Positions 24,534 to 34,117 of a DNA stretch of 64,000 nt are shown in pieces. Position numbers and translations under genes: made by a program. Source of the stretch: Streptomyces sp. NBC_01717 (GTDB taxonomy: Bacteria; Actinomycetota; Actinomycetes; Streptomycetales; Streptomycetaceae). The stretch lies in contig NZ_CP109178.1 of assembly GCF_036248255.1 (NCBI RefSeq), forward strand, positions 310,001-374,000, written 5' to 3'. The notes beneath the pieces were generated by a model, which saw only the letters and a list, made by a program, of their open reading frames with translations, was not told the origin of the DNA and did not search any database. Within the stretch, counting starts at the first letter, position 1, and every line of letters starts with the position of its first letter.

Positions 24534-25417
24534 GCGACGACGACGGATCCCGCGGCGTGATCTCGGCGGCCGACCGGCGCCGCCCTTCCGTGCGCTGGAT
24601 CCTGAGGATCTCCCAGCCCGTCATTCTGACAGCTGTCGCAATCGCAGGACTCGGGCCGATCCTGTGGACGGTCAAGGGCGCCCTGTCCCCCACTCAGGAG
24701 GTCCTCAAGGATCCACTGCGGCTGTGGCCCTCCGTCTTCCAGTGGGGCAACCTCGTCACCGCCTGGGAAAATCTGAGGCTCGGCCGTTATCTGCTCAACA
24801 CGGCGGTCCTGGTGGGGGGCTCCTGGTTCTTCCAACTGCTGGTGGCGACCTGCGGCGCGTATGCCCTGTCGGTGCTGCGCCCCCGGTACGGCCGCGTCGT
24901 CTACTACGCCGTGCTCGCCACGCTCTTCATACCCGGTACCACTTCACTGGTTGCGCTCTACCTGGTGGTGCTCCACCTGCCGCTCACGGGAGGGTCGATC
25001 GCCAACACCCCGTGGGCGGTGTGGCTGCCGGCCGGAGCGCACGCCTTCAACGTACTGATCATGAAGCAGTTCTTCGACAGTCTGCCCCGCGAACTCCACG
25101 AGGCGGCGCAGGTCGACGGAGCCGGACCCTGGCGACTGTTCTGGCAGATCATCATGCCGATGTCCGGCCCGATCGTAGCGGTCGTGTCCCTGCTGGCGGT
25201 CATGAGCGCATGGAAGGAATTCCTCTGGCCCATGATCGTCATCTCGGACCCCGACGCACAGCCACTGTCGGTCGCACTGCCTCGACTCGCCGAGACGACG
25301 CAACAGAACCAGGTCATTGCCGGGATGCTCATCACGATCATCCCCCCGCTGCTGCTGTACCTGGTGTTCCAGCGCCACATCGTCCGCGGAATCAGTTTCA
25401 CCGGTCTGAAGGGATGA
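24530..25417 (+). CDS. sugar ABC transporter permease (MalG-like)
   Basis: A 295-residue permease with six hydrophobic segments and an EAA loop HEAAQVDGAGPWRLFWQII near residue 187. The C-terminus ends with RHIVRGISFTGLKG, the hallmark of MalG-type subunits. ATG at 24530 overlaps the stop of the preceding permease (ATGA). It forms the channel with that partner. The downstream hydrolase gene follows after only 4 nt, so it is cotranscribed. Confidence 0.95.
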   Translation: MSDDDGSRGVISAADRRRPSVRWILRISQPVILTAVAIAGLGPILWTVKGALSPTQEVLKDPLRLWPSVFQWGNLVTAWENLRLGRYLLNTAVLVGGSWFFQLLVATCGAYALSVLRPRYGRVVYYAVLATLFIPGTTSLVALYLVVLHLPLTGGSIANTPWAVWLPAGAHAFNVLIMKQFFDSLPRELHEAAQVDGAGPWRLFWQIIMPMSGPIVAVVSLLAVMSAWKEFLWPMIVISDPDAQPLSVALPRLAETTQQNQVIAGMLITIIPPLLLYLVFQRHIVRGISFTGLKG

Positions 25418-25421
25418 TCCC

Positions 25422-27551
25422 ATGACCGCACGCATGACCTTGCGGCAGCACCGGCTGCTACGCATGGTGCTGGCGGTGCTGCTGACGCTCCTCTCCGTAC
25501 AGTTGCTGGGCGCTGAGCGCGCCCGGGCCGAAACAGTCACCGACGGGAACTACTACTCCAGCAGCCCACCCACGTCGGGGTGCCTGGACACGGTCGGAAA
25601 CCGTCTGGTCGCCTTCCAGGACAGCAAGCTCTTCAACGGCAACACCGCCGACTGCGTCGGATGGGAGGGTTCCTCGAGCGCGCCCAAGAGCGTGACCGTT
25701 GTCTTCGACCTGCTGTACGACCGCCCGCTCAGCAGCATCTCGATCACGAGTACGGCGAAGAACACATTCTGGGGCTTCGACGAGATCGAGATCACCTATC
25801 GGCCCGAAGCGGGCACCGCCTACCGCGTCGCGCACAGCGAAGCCTGGGACCGCAGCCGGCTGGACTACCAGCGCACGGTCGCGATGAACAACGCGCAGGC
25901 CCGGTTCGTGCGCATCAAGCTGACGCGCGTCAACCAGTACCTGCACTTCCCGCTCTCCGAGGTCACCTTCACCGTCGGCAGCGGCACCGTCGACCCGACT
26001 CCGGACCCGTACACCCAGGAGGAGATGGATGCGGAGGTATCCGTCCCCACCCGGCTGGTCGACGTCCACGGCCAGTACCTCTACGGGACCTGGTCCGGCA
26101 AGCTGACCTCTGACCAGCAGCTGCAGCAGGACGCCACGGACGAGGCCGCGGCGCTGGCCGGCGTCACGCTGGACACGACCACGTACGACCAGTACGGCGG
26201 CGTGAAGGCGCTGGGCAGAAGTACCACCCACACCGGCTTCTTCCGTCTGGAGAAGGACGTCCAGGGCAAGTGGTGGTTCATCACCCCCGACGACTACAAG
26301 TTCATCCTCAAGGGAGTCGACTCCACCTCGGCCACCGACTGGGGCTACGCCACGGTTGTGAAGGACACCGAAGGCGACCCGCTCGGGAAGTTCTCTGCCC
26401 TGCCCGACGAGGCAACCTACGCCGCTGCTTACAGCAGTGACCGCACGGAGATGAGCTTCGTCAAGGCAAACCTGATGCGCAAGTACGGCGTCACGGGCTG
26501 GGAGACCCCATGGCGCGACATCACCAAGAAGCGCCTGATCAAGTGGGGCTTCAACGCGCAGTCCAAGTGGTCCCGCGACGGGGGCCTCCAGATGCCCTGG
26601 ATCGGCCAGATCACGGCGCCGGCCAATGTGAAGCGCATCACCCCGTACGCCATCGACCCGTTCGACCCGGCATTCGCCACGGAGCTCGACAAGCAGCTGA
26701 GTCCGACAACCAGCATCGTCCGGACGAACGTCAACAGTCCCTGGCTGATCGGCTACTTCTTCGACAACGAACGGGGCTGGGACGACGACGTCATGACCGC
26801 GATACTGAAAGACACTCTCGGCCGGTATCCGGCCAAGTCAGCCTTCGTCGCCTACATGATCGACACCTACGGCCTGACGGAGACCAACAACAAGCTGGGG
26901 ACCCCGGGCGCCACACAACACGACCTGGAGACCTGGAACCTCTCGGAAAAAGTTCCCAGTGACAGCGCGCTGCGCACCGAGTTCATCGGCGAGGCTTCGA
27001 AGGCCTACTACTCGACCGTCCAGGCGGCCATCAGCAAGTACGACGACAACCACCTGTTCCTCGGCTCCGCCCTGGTGCCGGGCTGGCGTTCCAGCCTGGC
27101 GTGGGAGGTCTGCGGGCGCGAGTACGTGGACGCGATCTCCCTCGACGTCTACCGCAACAGCGCGGACTACCTGGACACGTACGAACCGTACGACACGCCT
27201 GTGCTGAACCTGGAGCACTCGTTCAACGTCCACGGCCGGGGCCTGCGCAGCATCAACGGCTCCGTCCGCGCCGACGACATCGCCGACCGCGGCACCATGC
27301 ACCAGCAGTTCAGCTGGGCACAGGCCGAGAGCCCGGTCTTCGTGGGGTCCGGCTGGTTCAGCTACTACGACCAGGCCATCACCGGTCGCGCGGCCGACGG
27401 CGAGAACTTCAACTTCGGCCTGGTCAACCAGCAGGACCAGCCCTACACCGCGATGACCGACGTCATGGCGCAGACCCACCAGCAGCTGGAACAGCGACAC
27501 GATGATGCGCCCCTCCCCATCACCGGCACCCAGTCCGTGTGCCCGGACTGA
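25422..27551 (+). CDS. secreted agarase-like clan GH-A hydrolase with discoidin-like domain
   Basis: A 709-residue exported enzyme. A Sec signal peptide (RMVLAVLLTLLSVQLLG core, cleavage near residue 36) is followed by a discoidin/CBM32-like beta domain (about 40-185). The TIM-barrel part (about 215-690) starts GGVKALGRSTTHTGFFRLE and WWFITPDDYKFILKGVDS, the pattern of GH50-type agarases. The acid/base is probably Glu450 in GYFFDNERGW and the nucleophile Glu598 in PVLNLEHSFNVHGRG. It is a divergent member and could cut another galactan-like polymer. It starts 4 nt after the MalG-like gene and has a paralogue immediately downstream. Confidence 0.72.
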   Translation: MTARMTLRQHRLLRMVLAVLLTLLSVQLLGAERARAETVTDGNYYSSSPPTSGCLDTVGNRLVAFQDSKLFNGNTADCVGWEGSSSAPKSVTVVFDLLYDRPLSSISITSTAKNTFWGFDEIEITYRPEAGTAYRVAHSEAWDRSRLDYQRTVAMNNAQARFVRIKLTRVNQYLHFPLSEVTFTVGSGTVDPTPDPYTQEEMDAEVSVPTRLVDVHGQYLYGTWSGKLTSDQQLQQDATDEAAALAGVTLDTTTYDQYGGVKALGRSTTHTGFFRLEKDVQGKWWFITPDDYKFILKGVDSTSATDWGYATVVKDTEGDPLGKFSALPDEATYAAAYSSDRTEMSFVKANLMRKYGVTGWETPWRDITKKRLIKWGFNAQSKWSRDGGLQMPWIGQITAPANVKRITPYAIDPFDPAFATELDKQLSPTTSIVRTNVNSPWLIGYFFDNERGWDDDVMTAILKDTLGRYPAKSAFVAYMIDTYGLTETNNKLGTPGATQHDLETWNLSEKVPSDSALRTEFIGEASKAYYSTVQAAISKYDDNHLFLGSALVPGWRSSLAWEVCGREYVDAISLDVYRNSADYLDTYEPYDTPVLNLEHSFNVHGRGLRSINGSVRADDIADRGTMHQQFSWAQAESPVFVGSGWFSYYDQAITGRAADGENFNFGLVNQQDQPYTAMTDVMAQTHQQLEQRHDDAPLPITGTQSVCPD

Positions 27552-27568
27552 GCAAAGGAGCCCGATCG

Positions 27569-29134
27569 ATGATCTCGCGACGCACCCTCCTAAGCAGCGC
27601 TCCCGCCGCGCTCGCCGGATCGCTCGCCCTGCGCTTCGCCTCGCCCGCGTACGCGGAGGCGCCGGCTCAGCTCGCAGGCGACACCTGGCTGGTCGACCGC
27701 TACGGGCAGTACCTCCACCAGGACTGGCCCGGCAAGGTCGTCTCGGACGAGCAGCTGCGCAGTGAGTACGCAGAGGAGGCCGCCCGGCTGGCCGATGTCG
27801 CACCGGACCGGATCCGGTACGACCGGTACGGCGGCCTGAAGGAGCTCGGACGACACAAGGCAACCGGCTACTTCCGGCTGGAGCAGGTCGACGGCCGATG
27901 GTGGTTCGTCACCCCGGACGGCCACCTGTTCATCCTCAAGGCCGTCGACGCCTTCTCCCCCCAGGAATGGGGCTACGGCACCTGGTGGAAGAATCCGGAC
28001 GGCACGCTCATCGACCTCTTCGAGGAACTGCCGGACCCGGTGCAGTTCGCGTCCTGCTACACCGAGGACGACAAGGGGCACGTCGTGAGCTTCCTCAGGG
28101 CCAACCTCGCACGGAAGTACGGGGACGACTACCGGCCGAAGTGGCGCGAGACGGTCGCCAAGCGCATGATCGACTGGGGGTTCAACGCCCAGGGCAAGTG
28201 GACTCTCGACACGGAAGTCGTCATGCCGTACCTCGCCCAGGCGCCGACACCCACCGACGTGATCCGAGTGCTGTGGGGAATCGATCCGTTCGACCCCGAC
28301 TTCTCGGCCAAGCTCGACCGCACCTTCGATCTGCGCCCGAACCGCAAGGACCCGTGGCTCATCGGGTACTTCTTCGAGAACGAGCGCGGCTGGAGCCGTG
28401 ACGTGGTCGCCGAGGTGGTCAAGCGCGACTCCACTCTCGCGGCCAAGAACGCCTTCGTGCGCTACCTGGCCGACACCTACGGCGACGACGTGGACCGGGT
28501 CAACGTCGTTCTCGGCACCGACGCGAAGTCCTTCCACGCCCTGAGGGACACACCGATCAACATCGCCCGGGTACCCGCCGCGGACGTCACGGCGTTCATC
28601 ACGCTGGCCTCGAAGACGTACTTCAGGAAGGTACGCAAGGCGATCCACAAGCAGGACCCCCACCACCTGTTCCTCGGCGGCTCCCTGGTCCCCACCTGGC
28701 GTACCAGCCCGGAGTGGAACGTCGGCGGGCGCGACCACCTCGACGCCATCTCCTTCGACTGGTACTCGACCAGCGTCGACTACCTGCGGCAGTACGAGGG
28801 ATACGGCAAGCCGATCCTGACCCTGGAGTTCTCCTTCATGTTCCCCGAGAGGGGGATGACCGCGGCCAACGCGGCGACCACGGCGACCAGCCAGCAGGAC
28901 CGGGGGGAGAAGTACCGGGCCTTCGTCGAGGCACAGGCCGGGAGCCGGGCCTTCGTCGGCTTCGCGTGGTTCTCCGCCTACGACCAGGCGGTGACCCGCA
29001 AGCCGGGGGCCACCGAGGCGTTCAACGTCGGTCTGACCAACCAACAGGACCAGCCCTACTACCACATGCTCGACATCATGCGGGAGGTGAACCGCGGCAT
29101 CGAGGCGGTCCACCTCCAGGCGCCGCCCGCCTGA
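27569..29134 (+). CDS. second secreted agarase-like clan GH-A hydrolase
   Basis: A 521-residue paralogue of the previous enzyme without the discoidin domain. The N-terminus MISRRTLLSSAPAALAGSLA is a Tat-type signal (S-R-R-x-L-L), cleaved after about residue 29. The barrel shows GGLKELGRHKATGYFRLE and WWFVTPDGHLFILKAVD. Glu272 in GYFFENERGW and Glu420 in PILTLEFSFMF are the predicted catalytic pair, 148 residues apart exactly as in the neighbour. AAAGGAG lies about 8 nt before the ATG at 27569, 17 nt after the previous stop. The two paralogues probably attack the same or related linkages, using different export routes. Confidence 0.72.
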   Translation: MISRRTLLSSAPAALAGSLALRFASPAYAEAPAQLAGDTWLVDRYGQYLHQDWPGKVVSDEQLRSEYAEEAARLADVAPDRIRYDRYGGLKELGRHKATGYFRLEQVDGRWWFVTPDGHLFILKAVDAFSPQEWGYGTWWKNPDGTLIDLFEELPDPVQFASCYTEDDKGHVVSFLRANLARKYGDDYRPKWRETVAKRMIDWGFNAQGKWTLDTEVVMPYLAQAPTPTDVIRVLWGIDPFDPDFSAKLDRTFDLRPNRKDPWLIGYFFENERGWSRDVVAEVVKRDSTLAAKNAFVRYLADTYGDDVDRVNVVLGTDAKSFHALRDTPINIARVPAADVTAFITLASKTYFRKVRKAIHKQDPHHLFLGGSLVPTWRTSPEWNVGGRDHLDAISFDWYSTSVDYLRQYEGYGKPILTLEFSFMFPERGMTAANAATTATSQQDRGEKYRAFVEAQAGSRAFVGFAWFSAYDQAVTRKPGATEAFNVGLTNQQDQPYYHMLDIMREVNRGIEAVHLQAPPA

Positions 29135-29222
29135 CCCCCGGCCCCGTCCACCCGGCCCGGGCCGTGGCGGCCGCCTCCGCCACGACCCGGGCCGGTCACC
29201 CAGTGAACGAAACGGAGAGCAG

Positions 29223-31193
29223 ATGACCGACTCCAGTTCCCGCCCCACCCCCGAGACCGGCAGCAGCACCGCTGTGCCACGGCCGGCTCCCAGACTCGAC
29301 TCCGGACCCTGGCTCGGAGCGAACTACTGGTCACGGCACGGCAGTCTCTTCATGTGGCGGGACTACGACGACGAGGTCGTCCGCGAGGAACTGCGCACCC
29401 TGCGCGAGCACGGAACCAACGTCACCCGGTCGTTCCTGTTCTGGCCGGACTTCCACCCGGCCCCCGACCGGATCGACGAGGACTTCGTCGAGCGGTACCG
29501 GCAATTCCTGCGGACCAGCGCGGAGGTGGGTCTGCCCACCATCCCCACCTTTCTGGTCGGGCACATGTCCGGAGAGGACTGGGACGTGCCATGGCGGGAG
29601 GGCCGCAACCTCTACACGAACGGCTTCATGCTGGGCCAGCAGGCGTTCTTCATCCGGGAGATCGTCCGGCGGATCGGCACGGACCCCGCGGTCGCCGGCT
29701 GGCTGATCAGCAACGAGTTCCCGATCTTCGCGGGACCGGCCACTCCCGACGAGGTCCGGGCCTGGGGCCTGATATGCACCCAGGCCGTACGCGCGGGGGG
29801 CTCGCGGCTGCCGGTGTCGCTGGGTGACGGCGCCTGGACCATGGAAACCACCGGCAAGGACAACGGCTTCCGGATCCGGCGCCAGGACGACCTGGTCGAC
29901 TTCGTCGGCCCGCACACCTATCCGATGGGCGATGACCAGGTACGGGTGCACACCGCAGCGGCATGGGCCTGCGAGATGAGCCATTTCGGCAAGCCGGTGG
30001 TGATGGAGGAGTTCGGCGTCTCCGCGTCGTTGTCCTCGGAGCGGAACGCCGCCCACTACTACCGGCAGGTGCTGCACCACACGCTGCTCGCCGGGACCAC
30101 CGGCTGGCTCGCCTGGAACAACACCGATTTCGCTCTGGAGTCGGTCGACCCCTACCGACACCGCCCCTTCGAGTTGGGCTTCGGCATCACCCGCTCCGAC
30201 GGCACGCCGAAGCCCGCCCTGGTCGAGATCGGCGCCTTCCGGCGCCTCCTCGACGCGGTCGACTTCGACAACTGCGCCCGGCCGGACACCGAGACCTCGA
30301 TCCTGATCCCGTCCCACCTGGAGGAGCACCCCCGGGTGTCGGTCGTGGAACGGACCGCGATCGCGAGGGTGAGCCACCACGCGTACCTCGCGGCGAAGGC
30401 CGCCGGTCTCACCCCGGCCCTGAGCCGCGAACTGGACGCGCCGCGTCGCTCCGGTCTGGTGCTCGTCCCCTCCAACAAGCTGCTGACCGCACCGACTTTC
30501 GATCTGCTGCTGGACTGGGCACACGAGGGCAGCCATGTCTACCTGTCCTGGTTCGCAGGCGCGGGCGGTTCCCACCGCGGTGCCTGGTGGCCGCCCCTCG
30601 AGCGGCTGATCGGCGCTTCGCACACACTCCGGTACGGTCTGAACGAACAGGTCGATCCGGTCGTCACCTGGGAGTTCACCGAGCCGCTGGGTGACCTCAA
30701 GGCCGGTGACACACTGCGCTTCCGGGTCTCCGGACCGATCGACGCCCAGGCCATGTTGCCCCTGGACGAGGAGACCGCCGACTGTGTGGTGGTCGCCCGC
30801 GACAGCCGGGGCCGCCCGGCGCTGGTGCGGCGCGACCACGGAAGGGGCGCGGTGCATCTCGCCACGTACCCCGTGGAGTTCTTCGGGTCCGCGACGCCCG
30901 ACGCGCACCGCGACGACGAGGTGCACCGCCTCTACCGCGCCCTGGCGGCACAGGCGGGCGTGCGCCCCTTCCTCACCGTGGACGATCCCCGGATCCATGT
31001 CGACGGCCTGGTGCACGCCTCGGGACAGCGGTACGTATGGCTGGTCAATGTGTCCGGCGACATGGTCACCGTGCACCCGGAGCCGGACGGGGCCGGCTAC
31101 CGGCTGGAGGACGTACTGGACGGCCGGGACCTCACTGAGCAGGTCGTGCTGGAGCCGTTCGGGGCTGTGGTGGCACGGGCGGTGGCTTCGTGA
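29223..31193 (+). CDS. clan GH-A glycoside hydrolase with GH42-like C-terminal domains
   Basis: A 656-residue cytoplasmic-looking protein, with no signal peptide. The barrel (about 30-345) begins GANYWSRHGSLFMWRDYDD. Acid/base Glu165 lies in WLISNEFPIF and nucleophile Glu263 in VVMEEFGVSAS, typical of GH5/GH42-type enzymes. A Rossmann-like region (about 345-560) including LVLVPSNKLLTAPTFDLL and a small beta C-terminal domain (about 560-656) resemble the trimerisation and tail domains of GH42 beta-galactosidases. GGAGAGC precedes the ATG at 29223. Exact family and substrate are not assignable; mannanase-like or galactosidase-like are both possible. Confidence 0.75.
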   Translation: MTDSSSRPTPETGSSTAVPRPAPRLDSGPWLGANYWSRHGSLFMWRDYDDEVVREELRTLREHGTNVTRSFLFWPDFHPAPDRIDEDFVERYRQFLRTSAEVGLPTIPTFLVGHMSGEDWDVPWREGRNLYTNGFMLGQQAFFIREIVRRIGTDPAVAGWLISNEFPIFAGPATPDEVRAWGLICTQAVRAGGSRLPVSLGDGAWTMETTGKDNGFRIRRQDDLVDFVGPHTYPMGDDQVRVHTAAAWACEMSHFGKPVVMEEFGVSASLSSERNAAHYYRQVLHHTLLAGTTGWLAWNNTDFALESVDPYRHRPFELGFGITRSDGTPKPALVEIGAFRRLLDAVDFDNCARPDTETSILIPSHLEEHPRVSVVERTAIARVSHHAYLAAKAAGLTPALSRELDAPRRSGLVLVPSNKLLTAPTFDLLLDWAHEGSHVYLSWFAGAGGSHRGAWWPPLERLIGASHTLRYGLNEQVDPVVTWEFTEPLGDLKAGDTLRFRVSGPIDAQAMLPLDEETADCVVVARDSRGRPALVRRDHGRGAVHLATYPVEFFGSATPDAHRDDEVHRLYRALAAQAGVRPFLTVDDPRIHVDGLVHASGQRYVWLVNVSGDMVTVHPEPDGAGYRLEDVLDGRDLTEQVVLEPFGAVVARAVAS

Positions 31194-32851
31194 CCGGGTC
31201 ACAGCGAATCGCCGCCACGGCCCGGCCGGCGACTGCAGCGGTCCGGGAACACCGGGAGGAGTGGGGACAGCCGGTGTTCTCCGTGGGCCGCTTCGGGGCC
31301 GTGGCCGACGGCCGTAACAAGGACACCGGGGCGATCCAGGCAGCGATCGACGCGGCGCACGCCGCGGGCGGCGGCGTCGCCCACCTCCCGCCCGGCACGT
31401 ACCTGTCCGGCGGCATCGAACTCAGGAGCCGGGTCACCCTGCACCTGGAGGCCGGGGCGGTCCTCCTCGGCAGTACGGACCTCGCGGACTACCCACCGCA
31501 CGAAGGACCGCCCGCAGACTGCGACGCGGGTCAGCGGCACCTGGTGTTCGCCCGGGGCGCGACCGACATCGCCATCACGGGTGCAGGCACCATCGACGGT
31601 CAGGGCCCGGCCTTCTGGGAGCCGTCCGGGCGGCCGCCCACTCCGCCGGACCGGTTCTGGGCCGATGTCGTCACCCACAACTGGAAGCCGGTCGGTAACA
31701 ATGACCGCCCCTCGCCCATGGTCGAGCTCGCGGAGTGCCGGAACGTGCGCATCGAAGGCGTCACCCTGCGCAACTCGCCGGGCTGGACCCTGCGCCCGAT
31801 CGCCTGTGACACCGTACTGATCCGCGGCATCGTCATCCGTAACCCGATCGACGGCATCAACACCGACGGCATCGACCCGACCGCCTGCCAGAACGTGTTC
31901 ATCGCCGACTGCGACATCGAGACCGGGGACGACGCGATCTGTCTGAAGAGTGAGAACCCCTACGGTGATCTCCGGGTCACCCGGAACGTCGTCGTCACCA
32001 ACTGCGTACTGTCCTGCTGCTGCAACGCCTTCAAGCTGGGCACCGCGACCCGGGGCGGTTTCGAGGACATCACGTTCACCAACTCAGTGATCTACAACCG
32101 CGATGTGCCGCTCAACGAGCGCGTAATCTCCGGCATCGCCATCGAAATGGTCGACGGGGGCTGGGTGGACGGCGTCACCGTCAGCGACATCCGGATGCGC
32201 AACACCCGCACCCCTGTCTTCATTCGGCTCGGCAACCGGGGGTGGGGGCAGCCGGACCCGGTACCGGGCCGGCTGCGCAGGGTCCGCATCTCAGGGATCG
32301 ACGCCACCGGAGCGATCCTCACCTCCTCGATCACCGGGCTCGCAGAGCAGCCCGTCGAGGACGTCGTCCTCTCGGGGATTCGCATCGACACCGACGAGGG
32401 TGGCCGGCGCGAGTGGGTGGAGCGGGACATCCCCGAGGAGATTGCCGAGTATCCGGAAGCCCGGATGTTCGGCCGCCTGCCCGCCTACGGCCTCTACGTC
32501 CGTCACGCCCGCGGGATACGGCTCTCCGGGACCGAGATCCGCTCCACGGTGCTCGATCCGCGTCCGCTGCTGGTCGCGGACGACGTGGTGGGTCTTTCGG
32601 TGGACACGCTGGACGGTACGGGCCCCGGCCCCGGTACCTCCCTGCTGGATCTGCGGGACACCCGGGACGCCTTCCTCAGCGGCTCGCGGGCGCCGCACGG
32701 CACCGATGTCTACCTCAAGGTCAGTGGGGTCCGCTCCGCGGACATCGCCCTGGCGGGCAACGAGCTGTCGCGGGCCACATCTGCGGTCGAGACCACCGGT
32801 GGGGCGGCACCGGACAGCGTGATCTCGGACGGCAACCCCGTTGGCCGGTGA
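31190..32851 (+). CDS. GH28-like (polygalacturonase-type) beta-helix hydrolase
   Basis: A 553-residue right-handed beta-helix protein. The N-terminal segment SVGRFGAVADGRNKDTGAIQAAIDAA is the standard start of pectate-type helices. The catalytic block shows NTDGIDPTACQNVFI, DCDIETGDDAICLKS and GTATRGGFEDI, in which the aspartates of NTDGID and GDD are the conserved acids. There is no signal peptide, so it would work on imported oligomers, unlike most polygalacturonases. The GTG at 31190 overlaps the previous stop (GTGA). Last gene of the operon. Confidence 0.82.
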   Translation: MTGSQRIAATARPATAAVREHREEWGQPVFSVGRFGAVADGRNKDTGAIQAAIDAAHAAGGGVAHLPPGTYLSGGIELRSRVTLHLEAGAVLLGSTDLADYPPHEGPPADCDAGQRHLVFARGATDIAITGAGTIDGQGPAFWEPSGRPPTPPDRFWADVVTHNWKPVGNNDRPSPMVELAECRNVRIEGVTLRNSPGWTLRPIACDTVLIRGIVIRNPIDGINTDGIDPTACQNVFIADCDIETGDDAICLKSENPYGDLRVTRNVVVTNCVLSCCCNAFKLGTATRGGFEDITFTNSVIYNRDVPLNERVISGIAIEMVDGGWVDGVTVSDIRMRNTRTPVFIRLGNRGWGQPDPVPGRLRRVRISGIDATGAILTSSITGLAEQPVEDVVLSGIRIDTDEGGRREWVERDIPEEIAEYPEARMFGRLPAYGLYVRHARGIRLSGTEIRSTVLDPRPLLVADDVVGLSVDTLDGTGPGPGTSLLDLRDTRDAFLSGSRAPHGTDVYLKVSGVRSADIALAGNELSRATSAVETTGGAAPDSVISDGNPVGR

Positions 32852-33004
32852 CCTGCGCAGCCGGTACCTGGGCGGCAGCCGCCGCCGGCGTCTGCCGCTT
32901 GACAACCGGTCGCGCCGCCGGCGTCACCGAGGAGCATGACTCGTCTGTCCCATGGGCGAGGACGAGCGGCGCAGTGAGGTGATCGCATACGAAATCTTGC
33001 CGTC

Positions 33005-33280
33005 ATGTCAATCTTGCACATTCGGCAAGTTTTGCTACGAGCATCGATTGCCGGGGAGCTCGCTCAGTGGCACGACCAGGTGGACATCGTCATCGCACAA
33101 CCCCGGTCCCCCGCTGTGGCCACTGCGCTACTGCTTCGCCCGGACTGCTATGTGGCATGGGCATCAGCCTCACCCCGTCCTGACCCGGCCGACCTGGACG
33201 CCCTGCGGACCGCCACGCAGCGGTGGTTCGGTGCTGCCGAACCCGCCCGAAACGGTTCGGGAAACCTGCGAACGACGTGA
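33005..33280 (+). pseudogene. C-terminal fragment of an FAD-dependent aromatic hydroxylase
   Basis: A 91-codon frame that ends ATALLLRPDCYVAWASAS, then LDALRTATQRWFG. That is the final thioredoxin-like part of PheA/TfdB-type flavin hydroxylases (LVRPDGYVAWR...LRAALTRWFG). FAD and substrate-binding domains are absent, and the first 30 codons are unrelated. The surrounding 32852-33004 and 33281-33481 hold nothing else recognisable. Confidence 0.6.
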
Positions 33281-33481
33281 GGGGCGTTGAGCGCACAACC
33301 AACCGAGAAGTCTGAGCGCCCCCGGGGAAAGCCACACCACAGATCCTCATCAAGGTCGGACGGTCGCCGTGTCGCCGCGGACGGTGATTTCGGCGGCATT
33401 GACGCTGTCCGGCTCGGGGTTCGCGCTCAAGAGGTGTGGCCGGTGGGCGCACGGGTGCGCCGGGCGAACCGCCTTGGGTCG

Positions 33482-34117
33482 TTATCGCCGGATGAGGCCG
33501 AGTTCGGTGGCGGTGGCGACGGCAGCGGTGCGGGAGTCGACGCCGAGTTTGACGTAGATACGGGCCAGGTGAGACTTGACCGTTCCTTCGGTGAGGTGGA
33601 GCCGGTTGCCGATGGCCTGGTTGGACAGGCCCGCGGCGACCAGTGCGAGAACCTCGGTCTCGCGCCGGGTCAGGGTGGTACCGGGAGTACGCAGCCGGTT
33701 CATCAGCCGATCCGCAACGGTGGGTGCCAGCGTGGTGCGGCCTGCCGCGGCGGTGCGTACGCCGGCGGCCAAGTCCTCGGGTGGCGCGTCCTTGAGGAGG
33801 TAGCCGGTGGCGCCGGCTTCGATGGCGCGGAGGGTGTCGGCGTCGGTGTCGTAAGTGGTGACGATCAGCACGCGAGGGGCTTGGGGGCGTGCGGTGATGG
33901 CGGCCGTGGCCTCGGCACCGTTCATTCCCTTGCCGAACTGAAGGTCCATGAGGACTACGTCGATGTCGCCCTGGGCGGCGCGGGCGACGGCGTCCTCACC
34001 GGTTGGGGCTTCGGCCACCACTTCGATGCCGGCTTCGGTCTCCAGCACGGCGCGCAGCCCTGCCCGCACGACGGGGTGGTCGTCAGCCAGGAGCAGGCGG
34101 ATGGGGGTGTCGGTCAC
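33482..34117 (-). CDS. NarL/FixJ-type response regulator
   Basis: A 211-residue response regulator. The receiver domain (1-120) has the acidic pair in LLADDHPVV, phospho-acceptor Asp in VVLMDLQFG (Asp58), Thr in VTTYD and Lys in YLLKDAP. The C-terminal LuxR HTH (150-211) reads LTRRETEVLALVAAGLSNQAI and HLTEGTVKSHL. The GTG start at 34117 overlaps the kinase stop (GTGA), so the two are cotranslated. It probably controls the divergent ABC exporter. Confidence 0.95.
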   Translation of the reverse strand: MTDTPIRLLLADDHPVVRAGLRAVLETEAGIEVVAEAPTGEDAVARAAQGDIDVVLMDLQFGKGMNGAEATAAITARPQAPRVLIVTTYDTDADTLRAIEAGATGYLLKDAPPEDLAAGVRTAAAGRTTLAPTVADRLMNRLRTPGTTLTRRETEVLALVAAGLSNQAIGNRLHLTEGTVKSHLARIYVKLGVDSRTAAVATATELGLIRR

